A DNA stretch of 64,000 bases from Montifringilla adamsi (GCA_017590115.1 JAGGNK010008781.1:1644911-1708910), one strand, 5' to 3'. Counted from the stretch's first letter, positions 28,001 through 39,420 are shown. A program made the numbers and translations. The notes: generated by a model from the sequence alone, not told the origin.

Positions 28001-31000
28001 CCTTTCCAGCATTTCCTGCTCCTGCAGGACTTGCAAGTGGCCACCCTGCCCAACATGCCTGTGGCCTGAAACTATTAGTACCCCTCTAATCTCCTTACAA
28101 AGCTAGCTTTAAAACCCACGTAAGCAGCAGGGCTAATGCAGTTGCTATAGATAAAATAGCTGCTTTAGACAATGTAATTCATTGATGTTCTGCTGAGGAT
28201 GTTTTTGTGTGAAGGTATGGGGAAGATCAGATTGTTTCTAACTGCTGATTTGTAACAGAGCAAAGCTGGCTACAGGGATAGAGTAGAAGCAATCCAGAGA
28301 GGAGAAAAGTCCTCCCAGTTGTGTTTTGTTCTTATTTTAGTTGTTATTTGCCAGATGGCCACTGGGAGACCAGGAGCACCTCACACGTGGATCTGGGCAG
28401 CTTGCAGTAGGTATTTTACGCCTCTTCCAACTGTTCAAGCAGCACTGTAAGACATCTTCAGAGGAAGAAATACGTTTCACAACACATCTGCTTCAATTAC
28501 GTTCACTGTTAAGTGCTCTCAGTGAAGGAAAGGGAAGACTGGAATGAAATCAAGCTGAAAAAAAGTGCTGACACCACTGCCTGTCCACCCACACTCACCC
28601 ACCTCCAGCTCCAACAGACTATTACTGTCATGGTGCACCCAGAAATTGTACTGAACAAACCAGGGGGGTATGTTAAGTGTAATGAGAACTTAAAGCAGCC
28701 TTGTCTTAGAGGCAGCAAAGCGTGGAGATGAAACTCTCAGGAAAACAACAGAAAGAGTCATGTGTAATTCTAACAGCTCAGATTTTAAGAGAAAGTGTCA
28801 ACAAAGGGTGTCAGAACCTGACAGGCTGACTACACATTAGGCAGCTGTAATGAAGTTCATAGAATAGCTCCTTTCCATTTAAAACCTGATTTTTTCAGAA
28901 AAATGCTGTGTTACTACTATGAAACAGCAAGATTTGCCTTTCCCCCTGCCATCTGCTCTAAATTTTGGGACAAATTACATCCCCATGGATTCTGGCATGT
29001 TCTGGAGAGCCTGATTTTTGATAGCACAAGTGGGTGTAGGACTCCAGCTTCCCCACCCAACATTTAATGTCTCTTGCCCAACTCAGTTTGGGAAGCTGCA
29101 GCCTCTGCAATGTTGCACTTGAGCTCTTCCAGGGACTGCCAATATCCTTTGGCATAGCAGAGAAACATAGGAAAGAAGTTGAGACCCCCATAAAAGTATC
29201 TAAAGTGACTTTTAAAATATTTTTTTTTAAGTATCAACCATGCTTTTTAATTTAAATTAGAGGTAAGCCAGTCACCAAAACAAAAATTCAAAAATCAGCC
29301 AGCCTGCAGTGCTAAACACAGTCATTAACTAAAAGGAACTGTTACTAAAATTTTAATAGCATTATTAGCAGCACAGGCTACAGCTACATTTCAAGACCAT
29401 GTTTTCTCCAGCTGCAGAGTACATTTTCCCTGCTGCTGCTGAAGAAATGGTCATAAATTAACAGATATGACAGCATTAAAGCTGAAAATTGAGATAAAAT
29501 TCAAGCACCTTCATTCAGACAAACATTCTCAACTTCACTGTATGGCTCATACCTAATTAAGGATTTAGCTCCAATTCCATGTTAAAAACCAAGCCACCAG
29601 CTGTGATAATTTCATGTTTCCAGTTCCAGAGCATACTCACACCATATGCAAGAAATGAGCTCTACTGAGTAGATTTACATTTCCAGGTCATTGTTGTGGG
29701 TTTAAAATTTAGTTTTCAAGACATATGTTCAAGTTTGCAGCATGCAGAAAACAAATCAAGAGTTTCATCACTTGGGTTTGCATCATGTAACAATTTACAC
29801 AGACTTAAGGATAATGGCCAAGTGTTGCTCAAAGAGCAATGGGACTCCAGCAGCACAATGACACAAACAGCAGAACTGCCAGGTAGGAGCCAAGGAGCTT
29901 CAAGGATATTGCAGTTCTGACTTGCACTACACTGACAAATTACCAGAGCACAAAATAGAGGTGAAGCAGCTGAGCTGGGAGATCAAACCCAACAATTTAG
30001 AGATCAATGTAACTCCTTTCCAAGCCTGGACTGCACACTGGACAAGCTGTTCACAGGACAAAAACCTGTTTATACAGAAAAACACACATGACAGTCTCTT
30101 GACAGGAAACACTGCTGCAGAAGATGTGGTGAGCTGCTGAAAGGATCACAGCGTTCCAACTCATCTCTGCACCGGTGACTTGAGGAGTTATTGCCCAGCA
30201 GCTGCTCACTGTCACCACTCTGGTGGCAGGACAAACTCTCCAGACCTGCAGCTCCCAGAGCACTGGGTCACCTGGGGCCACAGGGTCAGGAAGTGCCAGT
30301 GGCACCAGCACAACCGACCTTGGAGCAGCATTTCCCAGACTGTCCCCACATGAATGTGCCTTGTGACTCAAGGCTCAGCCAGAGGCACAGCTTCCACAGA
30401 GTGTTTCTGAAGCAGACCTTGGTGAATGAAGCGTTTTCCTTCCCCCTTCAGTGCTAGAGAACCCACAGGCTAATCCAGGTTCTTTCCCTCTAGAAATGCA
30501 TTTCCTACAAATGTAAATACAGCAGCACAAGAGCCTTTTCTTTACAATGTTTATTGAAACTTTCTGTGCAACACTGTTTCCCAGGCATGTTTCTGTAACT
30601 GACTACTCACTTGCACATTTCAAAAAAAAAATTCTACCTCCTGTCCCTTAAAAAAATTACTCACCCACAACTCTGTCTCCTACTTTTACTCCCATCTTCC
30701 TCATGGCTGCAGCATACAAAGCTACAGCTTGTCTCAGTTCTTCAAAAGTAACTTTGAGGATTTCTTCTTTGCCTTCCCCTGAGGAAAGAAAATTAAAGCA
30801 ATCAGTAACATGAGTCTAGTACAAACAACCAATCCTAGTAGAAAACAATTCTAAGAGAACAGCTTCCACTAATTTTTTTTTTTTGCTTCTGAAGTTCTTA
30901 TGCTGCACCAAAACCTCCTCTTTTTAATGGGAATCAAGCATTAATCAGTGGTATTTGTTCAGTAGGCATGAGGACATTTCTAAAGATAAACACCTCTGCA

Positions 31001-34000
31001 GAAACACAAACTATTCATGGAGAAAGGTGTGCTCTCAGGGAGGATTCATTATAAACAGATTGCACTCACCAAGGCTAATTTCCAACATGGTAAGAATCTC
31101 ATTTTCCCTTTTTGCTCAGTTTTCTCATCAGGTCTAAGAAGCAGCCCAAGCTCAAGTTCAGGTTTTATTACAGCAAGTCAGTGAAAATCATGCATGTCCA
31201 GGCCTGACTTTTGAAGTGCTTTTGGAACATCTGCCTCTACCAATGTAGCACAAAGCAAACAAACTAAACTGGACTCGGCTCCCCTCTGAAAGGATCTGCA
31301 GGGTGTTTTCCCTATTGTGCTGAATGTCAGGTGTTACATAAGCTCTTAATAAATCACGCGTGAAACAAAACAAACAAACCTAAATGTTATGAAAGCAAAA
31401 ATCTGTCACCTTGAAGTCCCTCCCTGTCCCTCAGTGTGACTGCTGTCCTATTTCCAGCACCCAGCACTTCCCATGAAGACACACACACCAAGGATGCCCC
31501 AGGAAAGGTGAGCTGCACACCCTGCTCCTTTCAGAACAGATGCCCTCAGCTCATTGCCTTCAGCAGGGAATGGCATTTTTTCACTCTTTTGCTTTCTTAG
31601 ACCTTCACAGAGGTAAATCTGGACTTACACAGAGCAAGGGAGCAGGTCATGATGCAAAACAGCCCCAGACCCTGTAACATGTAGTTCATAAACTGAGCAG
31701 GGACTGCCAACAGAGCCTGGGTTCCCACAGAGCAACAGGAAATGAGACACTGATCTTGCTCCATGATTAAAGCCCCAGGAGAAGGGAATAGCAAAAAAGA
31801 CTCACCGTGGGAGCCAGTGACAAGTGAAACTGTTTAGGAAAGTTACATTCACACTCCTATGCCCTGTGACATCCACAGAGCCCCCACAGAGCCATCCCCA
31901 GTGAACACAAACCTGACCCAGGCCCCCAAACCACCACTGTGACCTAGCAGCAGGGAGTTACCAAGAAATACTCGGACTTAAGAGGTCTTAAGAAGATTAA
32001 ACACAGCAGAAGGTCACAAAGGAGATGCAGGTGGAAGTCTGCTCACCCCAGAGGAGCCAACTGCTCAGTCCAGCATTCATACAATGATCAACTAGGAAAT
32101 AGTTTTGCTCCTTTTGCTATCACCACCTGTGACTATGTGACAAAGCAGTTTCTGATACACCCCATGACTTCCTAACAAAAAGACCTACAGAACAATAATC
32201 ACATGTCAAACCAAGCAATTATGACAAATGTGAAATAATACTTCAAATACTGAGTGATGTTAAACACAGCATGACCTCCACTACCTTAATGCAGCTGAGC
32301 ACATCCTAATAAAACTTCATTTAGCTTGCAGAGGATTTTCCAGATCTATATCCCCAGAGCATGTTTTGCTGGGTTTTTTTTGCAGAGCTGTATCACAGAC
32401 TGTGCAGTGTTACTGACTTTAGCACCCTTTTTTTCTCTCCTCATCCAAACCAGTTTATTTCCATGTTCCATCAGAGCTGTTTCATAAGGCCTAGCCCTGT
32501 GAGCAGCAAACAAACACAAGGCATTAATGCTCCTTACTTGCTGCATACAGTGCAATCTTGTCATTGTCCTTGTGCTTCAGGAGATTCTCTGCATAGTTCA
32601 GCCTGCTGCCCTTGAACCACTCCGGGATATCTGCGATACTTTTGGATGTATCCACCACCTGAAAGAAACACACCACTCATTCCAGGGGAACTGAAATAGA
32701 ATTGATTTTCACAGCATTGTACAGGAGCCAGCTCAGCAGTTCCAAGCTCTTTGCAGACTCTGTTAGGTAAGAATCACTTCTCCCAGCTTACAGATGGCAA
32801 ACAGACACTGATCCTGTAATTAGAGGCCTGGAAAGTTTAATTATTTGTCAACTGTCACATGCAAACACGTCATTACAACAAAACCAGGGAAAGTTCCCTG
32901 CTGACAGTTCTACCTTTGGACCAGCCTTTAACCCACAAGTAAAACAAACCATTGTGACTACACCCAGAGCAGGAGATGCACACAGGGACACGGGGGGTTT
33001 GCCCTGGGAACACCCCACTCAGCTACAGCACATTTGGACTCTGCCATGCCACAGAGCCCAGCCCCTCTCTTTGGAAGGTGTGAGCATCCACCCTTCCCCA
33101 CCACGAATCACAGGGTACAGAGACCAACAGCAGGAGCTCACACAGTGGTAATTCAAAATAATTCATTGTACAGTCAAATGTAACTGAAGAGTTTTAGCTT
33201 TTTATCCAAGTTCTCAATTTTTGAGGATTAACAGGATCCAACAACCTAATAAACCTGTATTAAGTAACTCCCCACCTAGGAATAAGACACACAAGGAATT
33301 GAAAAATGCAATGAAAAACAATCAAAAATACAGTCAGCTGAAACAACTTCCCCCATCCTGAACTAATCAAGCCTCAAAGTATTAAACTACCCCTTCATAA
33401 GTCACAGGTAAGACTAACTTTAATAACACTGATAGCTAAAGAGCCCCTTAGCATTAGCCCGAGGTCTAAATTCTTTCCAAAATGTCCCTCTACTTAGTGA
33501 TTCAGCTGCTCAGCAGCACATTTCTTTGGAAATCTTTAAATAGAAACTTTATTTTACAGCTGTGTTTTTGAAAGCTGCAGTTTATACCCTCAGGTTCTCT
33601 CTCATGGATTGAACATACATTACAGAAACAGCATTCCTTCAGCCCAAGTGAAAGGCTCTTCTGAAAGCCCAGCAAGCCTCAAAATGCATCTTATTCCAGA
33701 AAACCCAAAGGATTTTGCTTTGAGAGCAGTGTATGTATTACTGGAGGCAACCCTAAAATTAACTTTTAAGTTAAAACTCATGTTGAAGTGCACTACTGCA
33801 TTATTTTATTTCAAATGTATTTTCTAAAAAAAGGAAGCTCAGATTTCTTTGCTCCCAACAATTGCCAAGAACTGAGTTACAGCATCTTATCAACTTTATC
33901 AACCCAGGCTCCACAAATGATTTTCATACTAACATACATTACTGCAGCAATTAGAAGCTGCTCTTAAAATTGACTCATTTCTGACTTCCTCAGCTCGAAG

Positions 34001-37000
34001 AAAAGTGAGCAGAATGTTTTCAACATTTTCCAGGACAAGATCCAAAATAGGTGTTTTTTTCTGAAGTGGAAAGAACCCTTCACAGAGTTTCTAAGAGCCC
34101 CACCAGCACAGGGAGCTGGACTCACACCCCAGCATTTTCTCCCCAGGTAACACCTGTGACTCCCAGTTAAGCTCAGTCTTTGGCAGAGGTACTTTGTTAG
34201 ATGGACAAGCTGATCCCTCCCTCAGAGGCCCCTCCACAGGGCCAACAGGTGTCAGGGGCTTCCCACAGCAAAAGGAGAAATTCAGACACATCCCTCATTC
34301 AAAAGCAGCTGCCTGTGAGTTACATTCCAGTGCTGCCCTGCCAGCACAGCTCTGCACACTCAAGTTCCTCTGTTCATGTCACAGGTGACACAGATGTCAA
34401 CTGCTACAGAGCAACATCAGCACATCTACATCCCACACTTAGAACCTTCACTAGGATTAAATAAAATCCTGGCTGCTTTTATTCTGTCTACACAAGGTTT
34501 TGTTGTTTTTCTCAGAATGACCTGTGGAAGTAGAAGCTCTTTCACCACTTGGGAACAAAAGAGTCAACTCTGTTTCATGAAAATTACCTCAAAACAATGT
34601 TTACTTCCAGCAGACAGCCAGAATCAAGACACTTTTAAAATCAAACTTTTCAGATTTCATCCCTCTAGCTACCAGAGACCAGCTCAGTTACTCTGACAGT
34701 TCCCAGAGTTCGAGTTAGCTTCTATAGAAAAAGTAACATTTAAGTGTTGATAGTGCTCAGACCACACAGCTCAAAGCAGGCTAGCCCTTACACTCTTGCT
34801 GCATTCACTCTCTGAAGGGTGGGTCACATTAAATAAGACACCTGAGCACACAGTCCCCTGGCAGGAAGAACCACTTGATCTATGCTATCAGTACAGAAAT
34901 CAGTAAAACAGGAGAAGTCAAAAGAAGCTTACCAGTCCCCTCTGCAGGACTGCCAGTACTCTGAGGGCTCTGGAACAGAGGGACTCCAGGCATTAAGGCA
35001 AGTCCAGTCCTCCCTACTAAATCCCAGGAAGGTTGCACTGCATGTTCAAGTAATTATCCCAACATCTCCCCCAGATGGAAAAGCACAGGGTGATGTTGAT
35101 ATCCTACACCAGGACTATGCAAGGGCTCCACTGGCAGGATCTGCAGAGTCACCTTTCTTCCAGAGGAACTCTGTGGCACTGTCTGGTGTTCCACCACCAC
35201 CATTCCCTCACATATTTCAAGCCTGCACCTGACTGCAGAGCCTCCATAACCAGTTCCACAAAGGCAGAGTGTAACACTTGTGCTTATCAGGTAAGCTGAC
35301 TCAGGGAAGGCAAACACTGACTTGACAGAATGCCAGCATGTACAAAACCAGGATGATATTCCACCAGCACAACCCTAAGGCAGAAGGCAGTGCATTGGCA
35401 GGCTCCCCACGAGCAGCCAGGAACGACAAGGTGTGCAAGAGCACAAGGACACCACAGCAGAACTGCTCAGGACAACAAAACTCAAGGGTTTCACTGCCCC
35501 AAAGCGTGCCAGCAACAGAACAGCACCATCCACCACACCAGGAAATTCAGGACTAGACCGATTCCTTGTATCAGTTCCCAGAGTTCTAAGAAGAGGTCAA
35601 AAGGTTGATTGTAACATCAGTTTGTTTTCCCTTTGTGTTGCTGTAAGATAAGCACTGAACTTACCTCGTCGTAGAGGCGAGAGCAGACGATGTTACTGTA
35701 CTTCCAGAATTCTGCCCAGAAGTCTGAGTAGGACTCCACTGACCACTGGTATAAATCATCATAGTTGGCTGGAAGCAACAGATATGTGTCAGCATTATGA
35801 GAGAATCACAGGAATCTACACAAACTACAATTAGGGATACCCCAGATAAAGAAAATTTGTGGCTAAAACAATTTGGAAGATAAATCTGACCCCAGAGCAG
35901 ATCACTTCTGCTCAAAGCAAGTGACTACAGAACCACAGAGCCTACCTGGACACCTGAACAGATGGCATCACTTCACCTGCCTGCTATGAGCCATTTGCCA
36001 CCACAGAGACAGTGACCTTTTCTAACAACTCCCTGCAATACCTGCACACACCCCCCTGCCACCAGTGCAACTGAAGATTAAACAAGTCCTGCTTGTTGAC
36101 ACTTCCTATCTATCAACAGGACAATTTCACACAGCAAAAGATAAACGAGGCTTCCGGACAAGGGACATTTGCTGTAAGGTCCCAGTCTGGGGCCAAAGGC
36201 CTCTGATAGCTCAGGGACACAGAGATTAGAGGCACTCTTTATCCAACTGTGGCATCAACATCACTGTCACAGGAAGCATGGCTGATTTTCAGTGAATATG
36301 AGGTCTGACAGACTGAAACTTTCACCTTTTCATGCTGAAACAGCATGAAGTCAAACAAGATGCTTACTAGCTAGATAGTGACACCATGGCCTGTCATTAA
36401 AAACATGCAAATAAGCAGCTGAAGTCTTACCTGATTGTGAGACACAAAGTATCCTGAAGCACGCAAACCCCACAATTCAAACTAAACGCTGAAAATTAGT
36501 GTAAAACAGTTCTAGGTACGAATAGCTGAAGCCAATTCTCACTGCAGGCTTGGAAGTGACATTTCCTCATCATGGCCACAATATCTGAAGCTATGCCAGC
36601 AACCAATTAAATGTTTCTGCCATCAGTGACAGAAAGTTTCCTGCTTGCCAACTGTTCCCTATTCGATGCTTTCAGCTAAACCACTCAAAGGCATTTTCAC
36701 CAATTATCTCTGTTTTTTCAGCCTGTCAACCAGTCAATTGCAGCAAAAGTCATCTTTGCAATCCCTTTTCTAGAAGGAGGACATCTTCCAGCTCTTTAAA
36801 AGAAAAACACTCAAAACCATATCTGCACTGTTACTCACACTTAGCCACTGCTTAACTGTTTCCCCACACAGTCTGTCCCTTCCACATCTTACTCCTACAT
36901 CAATCCTTCCCATCAAAGTGAGATTATCCCCATGGTATTGTTGATAGGCAAGGCAAAGACTCTTCTCCATAACACAGATTTTATTTCCTAAATCCCAGCC

Positions 37001-38969
37001 TCTACACACCCTTTTTACACTCCAAAGTTACTCAGCATTATCCTCTACTCCACACTTCACCTGCACAGAGATAAGACTTGACACAAGAAGAACTCAAGTT
37101 TCCATCTCCTCCTTCAAAACCCAATTGTACCACCTGCTCCAAATCATTTGATATATGCAAGAAGCTACAGGTCACTATTAATTTGGTTTCTTACAGCACA
37201 AACAGTTTGTTCTGGTTTGTCTATACAGTTTGTTCCAAATAAGCATCAGCATGCAAGTCCTTCAGGGCACAGGCCTGTTACTCAGCAATCAAACTGATTT
37301 TTGTTACTGCATTTCCAGAGCCCAGCAGAGCCATTTTCTAAGGGACTATATTGCCCTCAGCTCTCCTCAGAGAGTCCACATCTTAATGCTGGAGAGCATC
37401 CATTCTTTGTTGTGAATAGCACTCATACCAATGAGCACCAGTGCAAGGCTAATGGAAGCTGACAAAGGTTTCTAAATATACACAGGAATCACCTTCCAAT
37501 AGAGAAAGCCACTTCCAAGTGGGATGAAAAGAGTTCTGGTTGTTTCAGCCATAAACACAGGCAGCCCATCTGAAACTGCATTTGCTCTTGATCATCTGTG
37601 CACCAGTTACATCATTCCACTCAGGAGTTGCTTAAAACCCTGGATTAACTTGCTTCCCATCCAGCAGCAGAGTTAAGGCACTACACACCTGGATTCCAAT
37701 GGGAAAGCACCAGCAATCAAAATAATGACTTGGCTTACCCACACAGTAATCAAGGTGAGGAAATGTTTCCTAGACATGAACTGCCAGAAGCACTACTGAC
37801 ACTGCTGCCACTCCAGAATGTGCCTGCTCACACCACTGACACCTACACTAGACTGACAAACTTCCAAGCCACTGGCCCAAACGACTCCTTTCACCCTCCA
37901 TCAGACAAATGATTACAGCTACACAAGCATCTTATATAGGCCCCAAATACTTAAACAGAACGACATAAAACTATCTAGTCAGAATGAAGGGTTTGACTTC
38001 CACATGCACTGCAATTTACCGAGCCCATGATGTAGCTGAGCCCCCAGAGCCAGCACCACTGACTCCTGACAGCCCAGAGACATGGAAGCCTACAGCCAGC
38101 AGCTATGGGAAAAAACAAACTCTGAGTCAGAAACACTTCTGGACATCAAACCCCTGCTCAAAGCAGGCCTCATTTCAGAGGCAACAGGTTGTTTCTAAGC
38201 TGAAGAACCACACACCTCTTCACAGCCACACAGGTATTTCTGAACAAGCACAGAGCAGGGATAGCAGTTCAAGAGCCACGGAAGATGCACAGCAACTTCC
38301 ACCACTGAACAAGCCTGTGCATCACCACTCACCTCCCAGAATACCTGACTGTTAGAAGACATGTACTCCCCACATTGAAATAACCATAACTCCAGTCTCG
38401 CACGCCCCTGCTGCTGAAGGATGCACTAAGGCTTACACTCACCTCAGCCACGGCGACAGCGATCCCGCCTTCCCACATCCCTTTAAAACACAAAGTCACT
38501 GCGGTGCCGCTGCCGGCCCCGGCCCTGCCCGCGCACCGGGAGCCGCGGCAGGTAGCGCTGCCCGGGCTGCCATCCAGCCGCAGATAAGGCTGTTTGCCCT
38601 TCCCAGCTCCACATACCTTCACTCCAGCGGATGCTGCCCCGGAGACCTCTGCCTGAGGCTCCAGCACAGCATCCCGCCCGCAGCTCTGTGCCCACCTGCC
38701 CAGGGGGTGCTCGGGCACCCACGGGGACCGAGACCTGAGCGGCACACGGATAGGCCCACGGTGAAGCCACCCCGGGGAGGCAGCGCCTGCCGGCCCCCAC
38801 AGCCCGAGCACGGCCCCGGGAAGCGCCCGCCTGCCCCCGCCCAGCGCTCACCCAGGCGGAGCCCACAGCTGCTAGCCACGGCGGCGCGGAACCGGTCCAT
38901 GTGGGTGTTGCGCTTCGTGTCAGGCTCCCACATCACCTGCGACTCCATGATCTCGGGCTCCCGGGACAT
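3948..38969 (-). CDS. AACS: AACS, acetoacetyl-CoA synthetase, complete, 18 coding exons
   Basis: Cytosolic ligase of the ANL (acyl/aryl-CoA synthetase) superfamily that converts acetoacetate, ATP and CoA to acetoacetyl-CoA, feeding ketone-body carbon into sterol and fatty-acid synthesis. Eighteen minus-strand exons join without any phase conflict into 667 codons plus stop; the human protein is 672 aa, so it is full length. Visible motifs: the N-terminal QVMWEPD segment of the family, the AMP-binding P-loop SSGTTGAPK at about residues 285-293, TTGWMMWN at 326-334, GGTD at 432-435, HGDY and [15 protein letters not shown] in the hinge region, and [11 protein letters not shown] at about 622-631 with the C-terminal catalytic lysine (628 or 629). 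The start ATG (38967-38969) has a gccgcc context inside a CpG island. Transcription runs away from BRI3BP. All introns are GT-AG except intron 9 (GC-AG). Identity is very secure. Confidence 0.97.
4086..6632 (-). other. AACS intron 17
   Basis: 2.5 kb AT-rich intron between the last two exons. No repeat or further exon was recognised. Longer open frames near 4690-5010 have no family resemblance. Confidence 0.7.
6633..6835 (-). CDS. AACS: AACS exon 17
   Basis: Encodes [33 protein letters not shown] and [18 protein letters not shown] (residues 555-622), the C-terminal subdomain. It is markedly GC-richer than its neighbours. 203 nt, leaves in phase 0, donor gtatgt. A solo LTR begins 29 bases upstream of its 3' splice junction. 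Confidence 0.97.
6836..7989 (-). other. AACS intron 16
   Basis: Holds the solo LTR against its 3' end. The last 29 bases before exon 17, beyond the LTR, keep a branch-point-like ctctaac (6853-6859) and a short pyrimidine run before the AG. Confidence 0.75.
6865..7260 (-). mobile_element. Solo LTR (endogenous retrovirus, ERVK-like), sense with AACS
   Basis: A 396-bp element bounded by TG...CA and flanked on both sides by the 6-bp target duplication GCTGGG (6859-6864 and 7261-7266). On the minus strand it starts TGTGGCAG and ends AAATACAACA. A second copy at 61509-61917 shares sequence along its length, which fixes the boundaries. The 6-bp duplication is typical of class II (ERVK-like) elements. 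No internal retroviral genes are present, so it is a recombined solo LTR. It sits in AACS intron 16. Confidence 0.88.
7990..8048 (-). CDS. AACS: AACS exon 16
   Basis: Encodes [19 protein letters not shown] (residues to 554), the hinge and start of the mobile C-terminal subdomain. 59 nt, phase 2 in, phase 1 out, donor gtatga. Confidence 0.96.
8049..10243 (-). other. AACS introns 14 and 15 (with exon 15 between)
   Basis: Apart from exon 15 at 8721-8790, this span is unique AT-rich intron. A minus-strand open frame at 8826-9176 contains a hydrophobic stretch but has no splice context or recognisable family. An A-rich tract lies near 9629-9660. Confidence 0.6.
8721..8790 (-). CDS. AACS: AACS exon 15
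   Basis: Encodes [20 protein letters not shown] then GR and a split Ser. HGDY holds the conserved ATP-ribose-binding aspartate of ANL enzymes. 70 nt, phase 1 in, phase 2 out, donor gtacgg. Confidence 0.96.
10244..10369 (-). CDS. AACS: AACS exon 14
   Basis: Encodes [20 protein letters not shown] and [20 protein letters not shown] (residues 470-512), nearly identical to the human protein. 126 nt, phase 1 in and out, donor gtatgt. Confidence 0.97.
10516..10629 (-). CDS. AACS: AACS exon 13
   Basis: Encodes [20 protein letters not shown] then [19 protein letters not shown] (residues 432-470). GGTDI contributes to adenine binding. 114 nt, phase 1 in and out, donor gtaact. Confidence 0.96.
10630..11914 (-). 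other. AACS intron 12
   Basis: 1.3 kb AT-rich intron. Nothing recognised. Confidence 0.6.
11915..12037 (-). CDS. AACS: AACS exon 12
   Basis: Encodes [20 protein letters not shown] then [20 protein letters not shown] (residues 391-431). The LSTGSPL and GSISG blocks belong to the adenylation domain. 123 nt, donor gtgagg. Confidence 0.95.
12215..12279 (-). CDS. AACS: AACS exon 11
   Basis: Encodes [20 protein letters not shown] followed by P and a split codon (residues 369-391). 65 nt, phase 2 in, phase 1 out, donor gtaagc. Confidence 0.94.
12280..14835 (-). other. AACS intron 10
   Basis: 2.6 kb intron carrying a CR1 fragment at 13178-13262 and T-tracts near 13646-13662 and 13914-13936. Otherwise unremarkable. 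Confidence 0.6.
13178..13262 (-). mobile_element. CR1 LINE 3' fragment, antisense to plus strand
   Basis: Plus-strand text runs caatggtttggactggaagg, accttagagatcatctagtt and ccctgccatgagcaggg, which is the reverse complement of the end of avian CR1 LINEs. About 85 bp, 5'-truncated. Confidence 0.8.
14836..14960 (-). CDS. AACS: AACS exon 10
   Basis: Encodes [20 protein letters not shown] then [20 protein letters not shown] (residues 328-368, then a split Gly). It contains the TGWMMWN and LYDGSP motifs of the adenylation core. 125 nt, donor gtatgt. Confidence 0.96.
14961..16064 (-). other. AACS intron 9 (GC-AG) with a local duplication
   Basis: Begins gcaagt and ends cttctccag on the minus strand. 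Close to exon 10 a block starting catgagtttgtccc occurs at 14982 and 15050, with a shorter copy at 15033, a local tandem duplication of roughly 50-68 bp. Confidence 0.75.
16065..16145 (-). CDS. AACS: AACS exon 9, followed by a GC-AG intron
   Basis: Encodes [20 protein letters not shown] then VIMYYTT (residues 301-327). 81 nt, phase 0 at both ends. The donor reads ACG|GCAAGT, so the next intron begins with GC. No GT donor nearby keeps the conserved YTT-x-GW join with exon 10. Confidence 0.93.
16146..19799 (-). other. AACS intron 8
   Basis: 3.65 kb intron. T-tract at about 18188-18207 and A-tract at about 18400-18421. No repeat family or extra exon recognised. Confidence 0.6.
19800..19947 (-). 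CDS. AACS: AACS exon 8 (ATP-binding P-loop)
   Basis: Encodes residues 251-300: [25 protein letters not shown] and the adenylation P-loop [17 protein letters not shown], which defines an active ANL-family adenylating enzyme. 148 nt, leaves in phase 0, donor gtatgt. Confidence 0.97.
20058..20139 (-). CDS. AACS: AACS exon 7
   Basis: Encodes [20 protein letters not shown] and ISKIPN (residues to 250, then a split Ser). 82 nt, phase 1 in, phase 2 out, donor gtaatg. Confidence 0.95.
20140..20652 (-). other. AACS intron 6
   Basis: 0.5 kb intron with a 19-bp tandem duplication (gttacccaagatgtaattt unit) at about 20283-20320. Nothing else recognised. Confidence 0.6.
20653..20767 (-). CDS. AACS: AACS exon 6
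   Basis: Encodes [20 protein letters not shown] and the [17 protein letters not shown] region (residues 186-224). 115 nt, phase 0 in, phase 1 out, donor gtaatt. Confidence 0.96.
20768..24432 (-). other. AACS intron 5
   Basis: 3.7 kb intron, AT-rich, with the 111-bp duplication at 22072-22289. Minus-strand open frame 23961-24419 has no resemblance to a known protein. Confidence 0.6.
22072..22289. repeat. About 111-bp tandem duplication, two copies
   Basis: The block from aatacagtgacaatgcactg to agccccatgtgtgtt at about 22072-22182 repeats at 22183-22289. The second copy lacks one C and a 3-base tag. Otherwise nearly identical, so recent. Confidence 0.88.
24433..24530 (-). CDS. AACS: AACS exon 5
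   Basis: Encodes [20 protein letters not shown] followed by [12 protein letters not shown] (residues to 185). The SSTSPDFG loop is conserved in the family. 98 nt, leaves in phase 0, donor gtgagt. Confidence 0.96.
24531..30664 (-). other. AACS intron 4
   Basis: The largest intron (6.1 kb). AT-rich unique sequence; no exon, RNA gene or repeat family was recognised by eye. Confidence 0.55.
30665..30778 (-). CDS. AACS: AACS exon 4
   Basis: Encodes residues 115-153 with [20 protein letters not shown] followed by [10 protein letters not shown], a typical ANL N-terminal subdomain segment. 114 nt, phase 1 in and out, donor gtgagt. Confidence 0.96.
30779..32537 (-). other. AACS intron 3
   Basis: 1.8 kb intron. 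Nothing recognised. Confidence 0.55.
32538..32658 (-). CDS. AACS: AACS exon 3
   Basis: Encodes [20 protein letters not shown] then [20 protein letters not shown] (residues 75-114, then a split Arg). The NYAE block starts the ANL core. 121 nt, donor gtaagg. Confidence 0.96.
32659..35664 (-). other. AACS intron 2
   Basis: 3.0 kb intron. Nothing recognised. Confidence 0.55.
35665..35768 (-). CDS. AACS: AACS exon 2
   Basis: Encodes residues 40-74, including [19 protein letters not shown], a hallmark of the AACS N-terminal region. Entered in phase 1 and left in phase 0 at SRLYDE with donor gtaagt. 104 nt. Confidence 0.96.
35769..38851 (-). other. AACS intron 1
   Basis: 3.1 kb first intron. Its 5' 400 bases (about 38450-38851) are GC- and CpG-rich and belong to the promoter island. 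The remainder is AT-rich with no recognised feature. Confidence 0.6.
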
Positions 38970-39420
38970 GGCGGCGGCAGCGGAGCGAGGCGAGTACCGT
39001 CCGTCCCGCAGGCACCCTCACGGCCCGAAGCGTACCGCTCCCACCGCGCCCCGGCGCTGAGTGCGGCCCCTCCTCCGTGCGCACGCTTTAAAGGCGCCGC
39101 CGGTCGCATCACTCCGTAACCTTCCGCCGCAGAGAAAAGTGCGGGGCGGTGCGGCCCGCCCCGCCCGCCGAGGGGCGGTGGGGACAGCGGGGACAGCGGG
39201 GACAACGGGATGGGCGGGGAGGGGCGGCGGGGACGGCCCGGGCAGCGCGGGGTGACCCGCGCCGGCGGCCCCGGGAGGGCGCGGGCGGTGCGGGATGAAT
39301 GGGGAGCGGCCGAGCGGTCCCTGTCACCTCTAAAGGTCACCAGACACCGCGTCGGCACCGGGAGGAACCATCTCTCCGCGCTCGTCACCACCGCCGCTCT
39401 GTTTGTTTATTTTTTCCCCC
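38450..39420 (-). promoter_or_regulatory. AACS: AACS CpG-island promoter
   Basis: Sharp rise in GC and CpG density around AACS exon 1, with no TATA box seen. The 5' UTR and transcription start should lie within about 39000-39120. A motif ATCACTCCGT (39108-39117) resembles a sterol regulatory element in 7 of 10 bases; mammalian AACS is known to respond to SREBP-2, but this match is weak. A short 9-bp GGGGACAGC repeat lies at about 39180-39206. The exact start site cannot be read from sequence. Confidence 0.75.
38852..38969 (-). CDS. AACS: AACS exon 1 (start codon)
   Basis: Encodes residues 1-39 plus one base, from [17 protein letters not shown] through the MDRFRAAV segment to CGLRL. The donor is gtgagc. 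The ATG is preceded by gccgccgcc and lies in the CpG island; the conserved family block starts only about 8 residues in, so no other start is needed. Confidence 0.95.

Noticed and set aside
38329..38811. 160-codon minus-strand frame near AACS exon 1
   Set aside because: GC-rich intron 1 of AACS; no similarity and the spliced AACS frame explains the locus.
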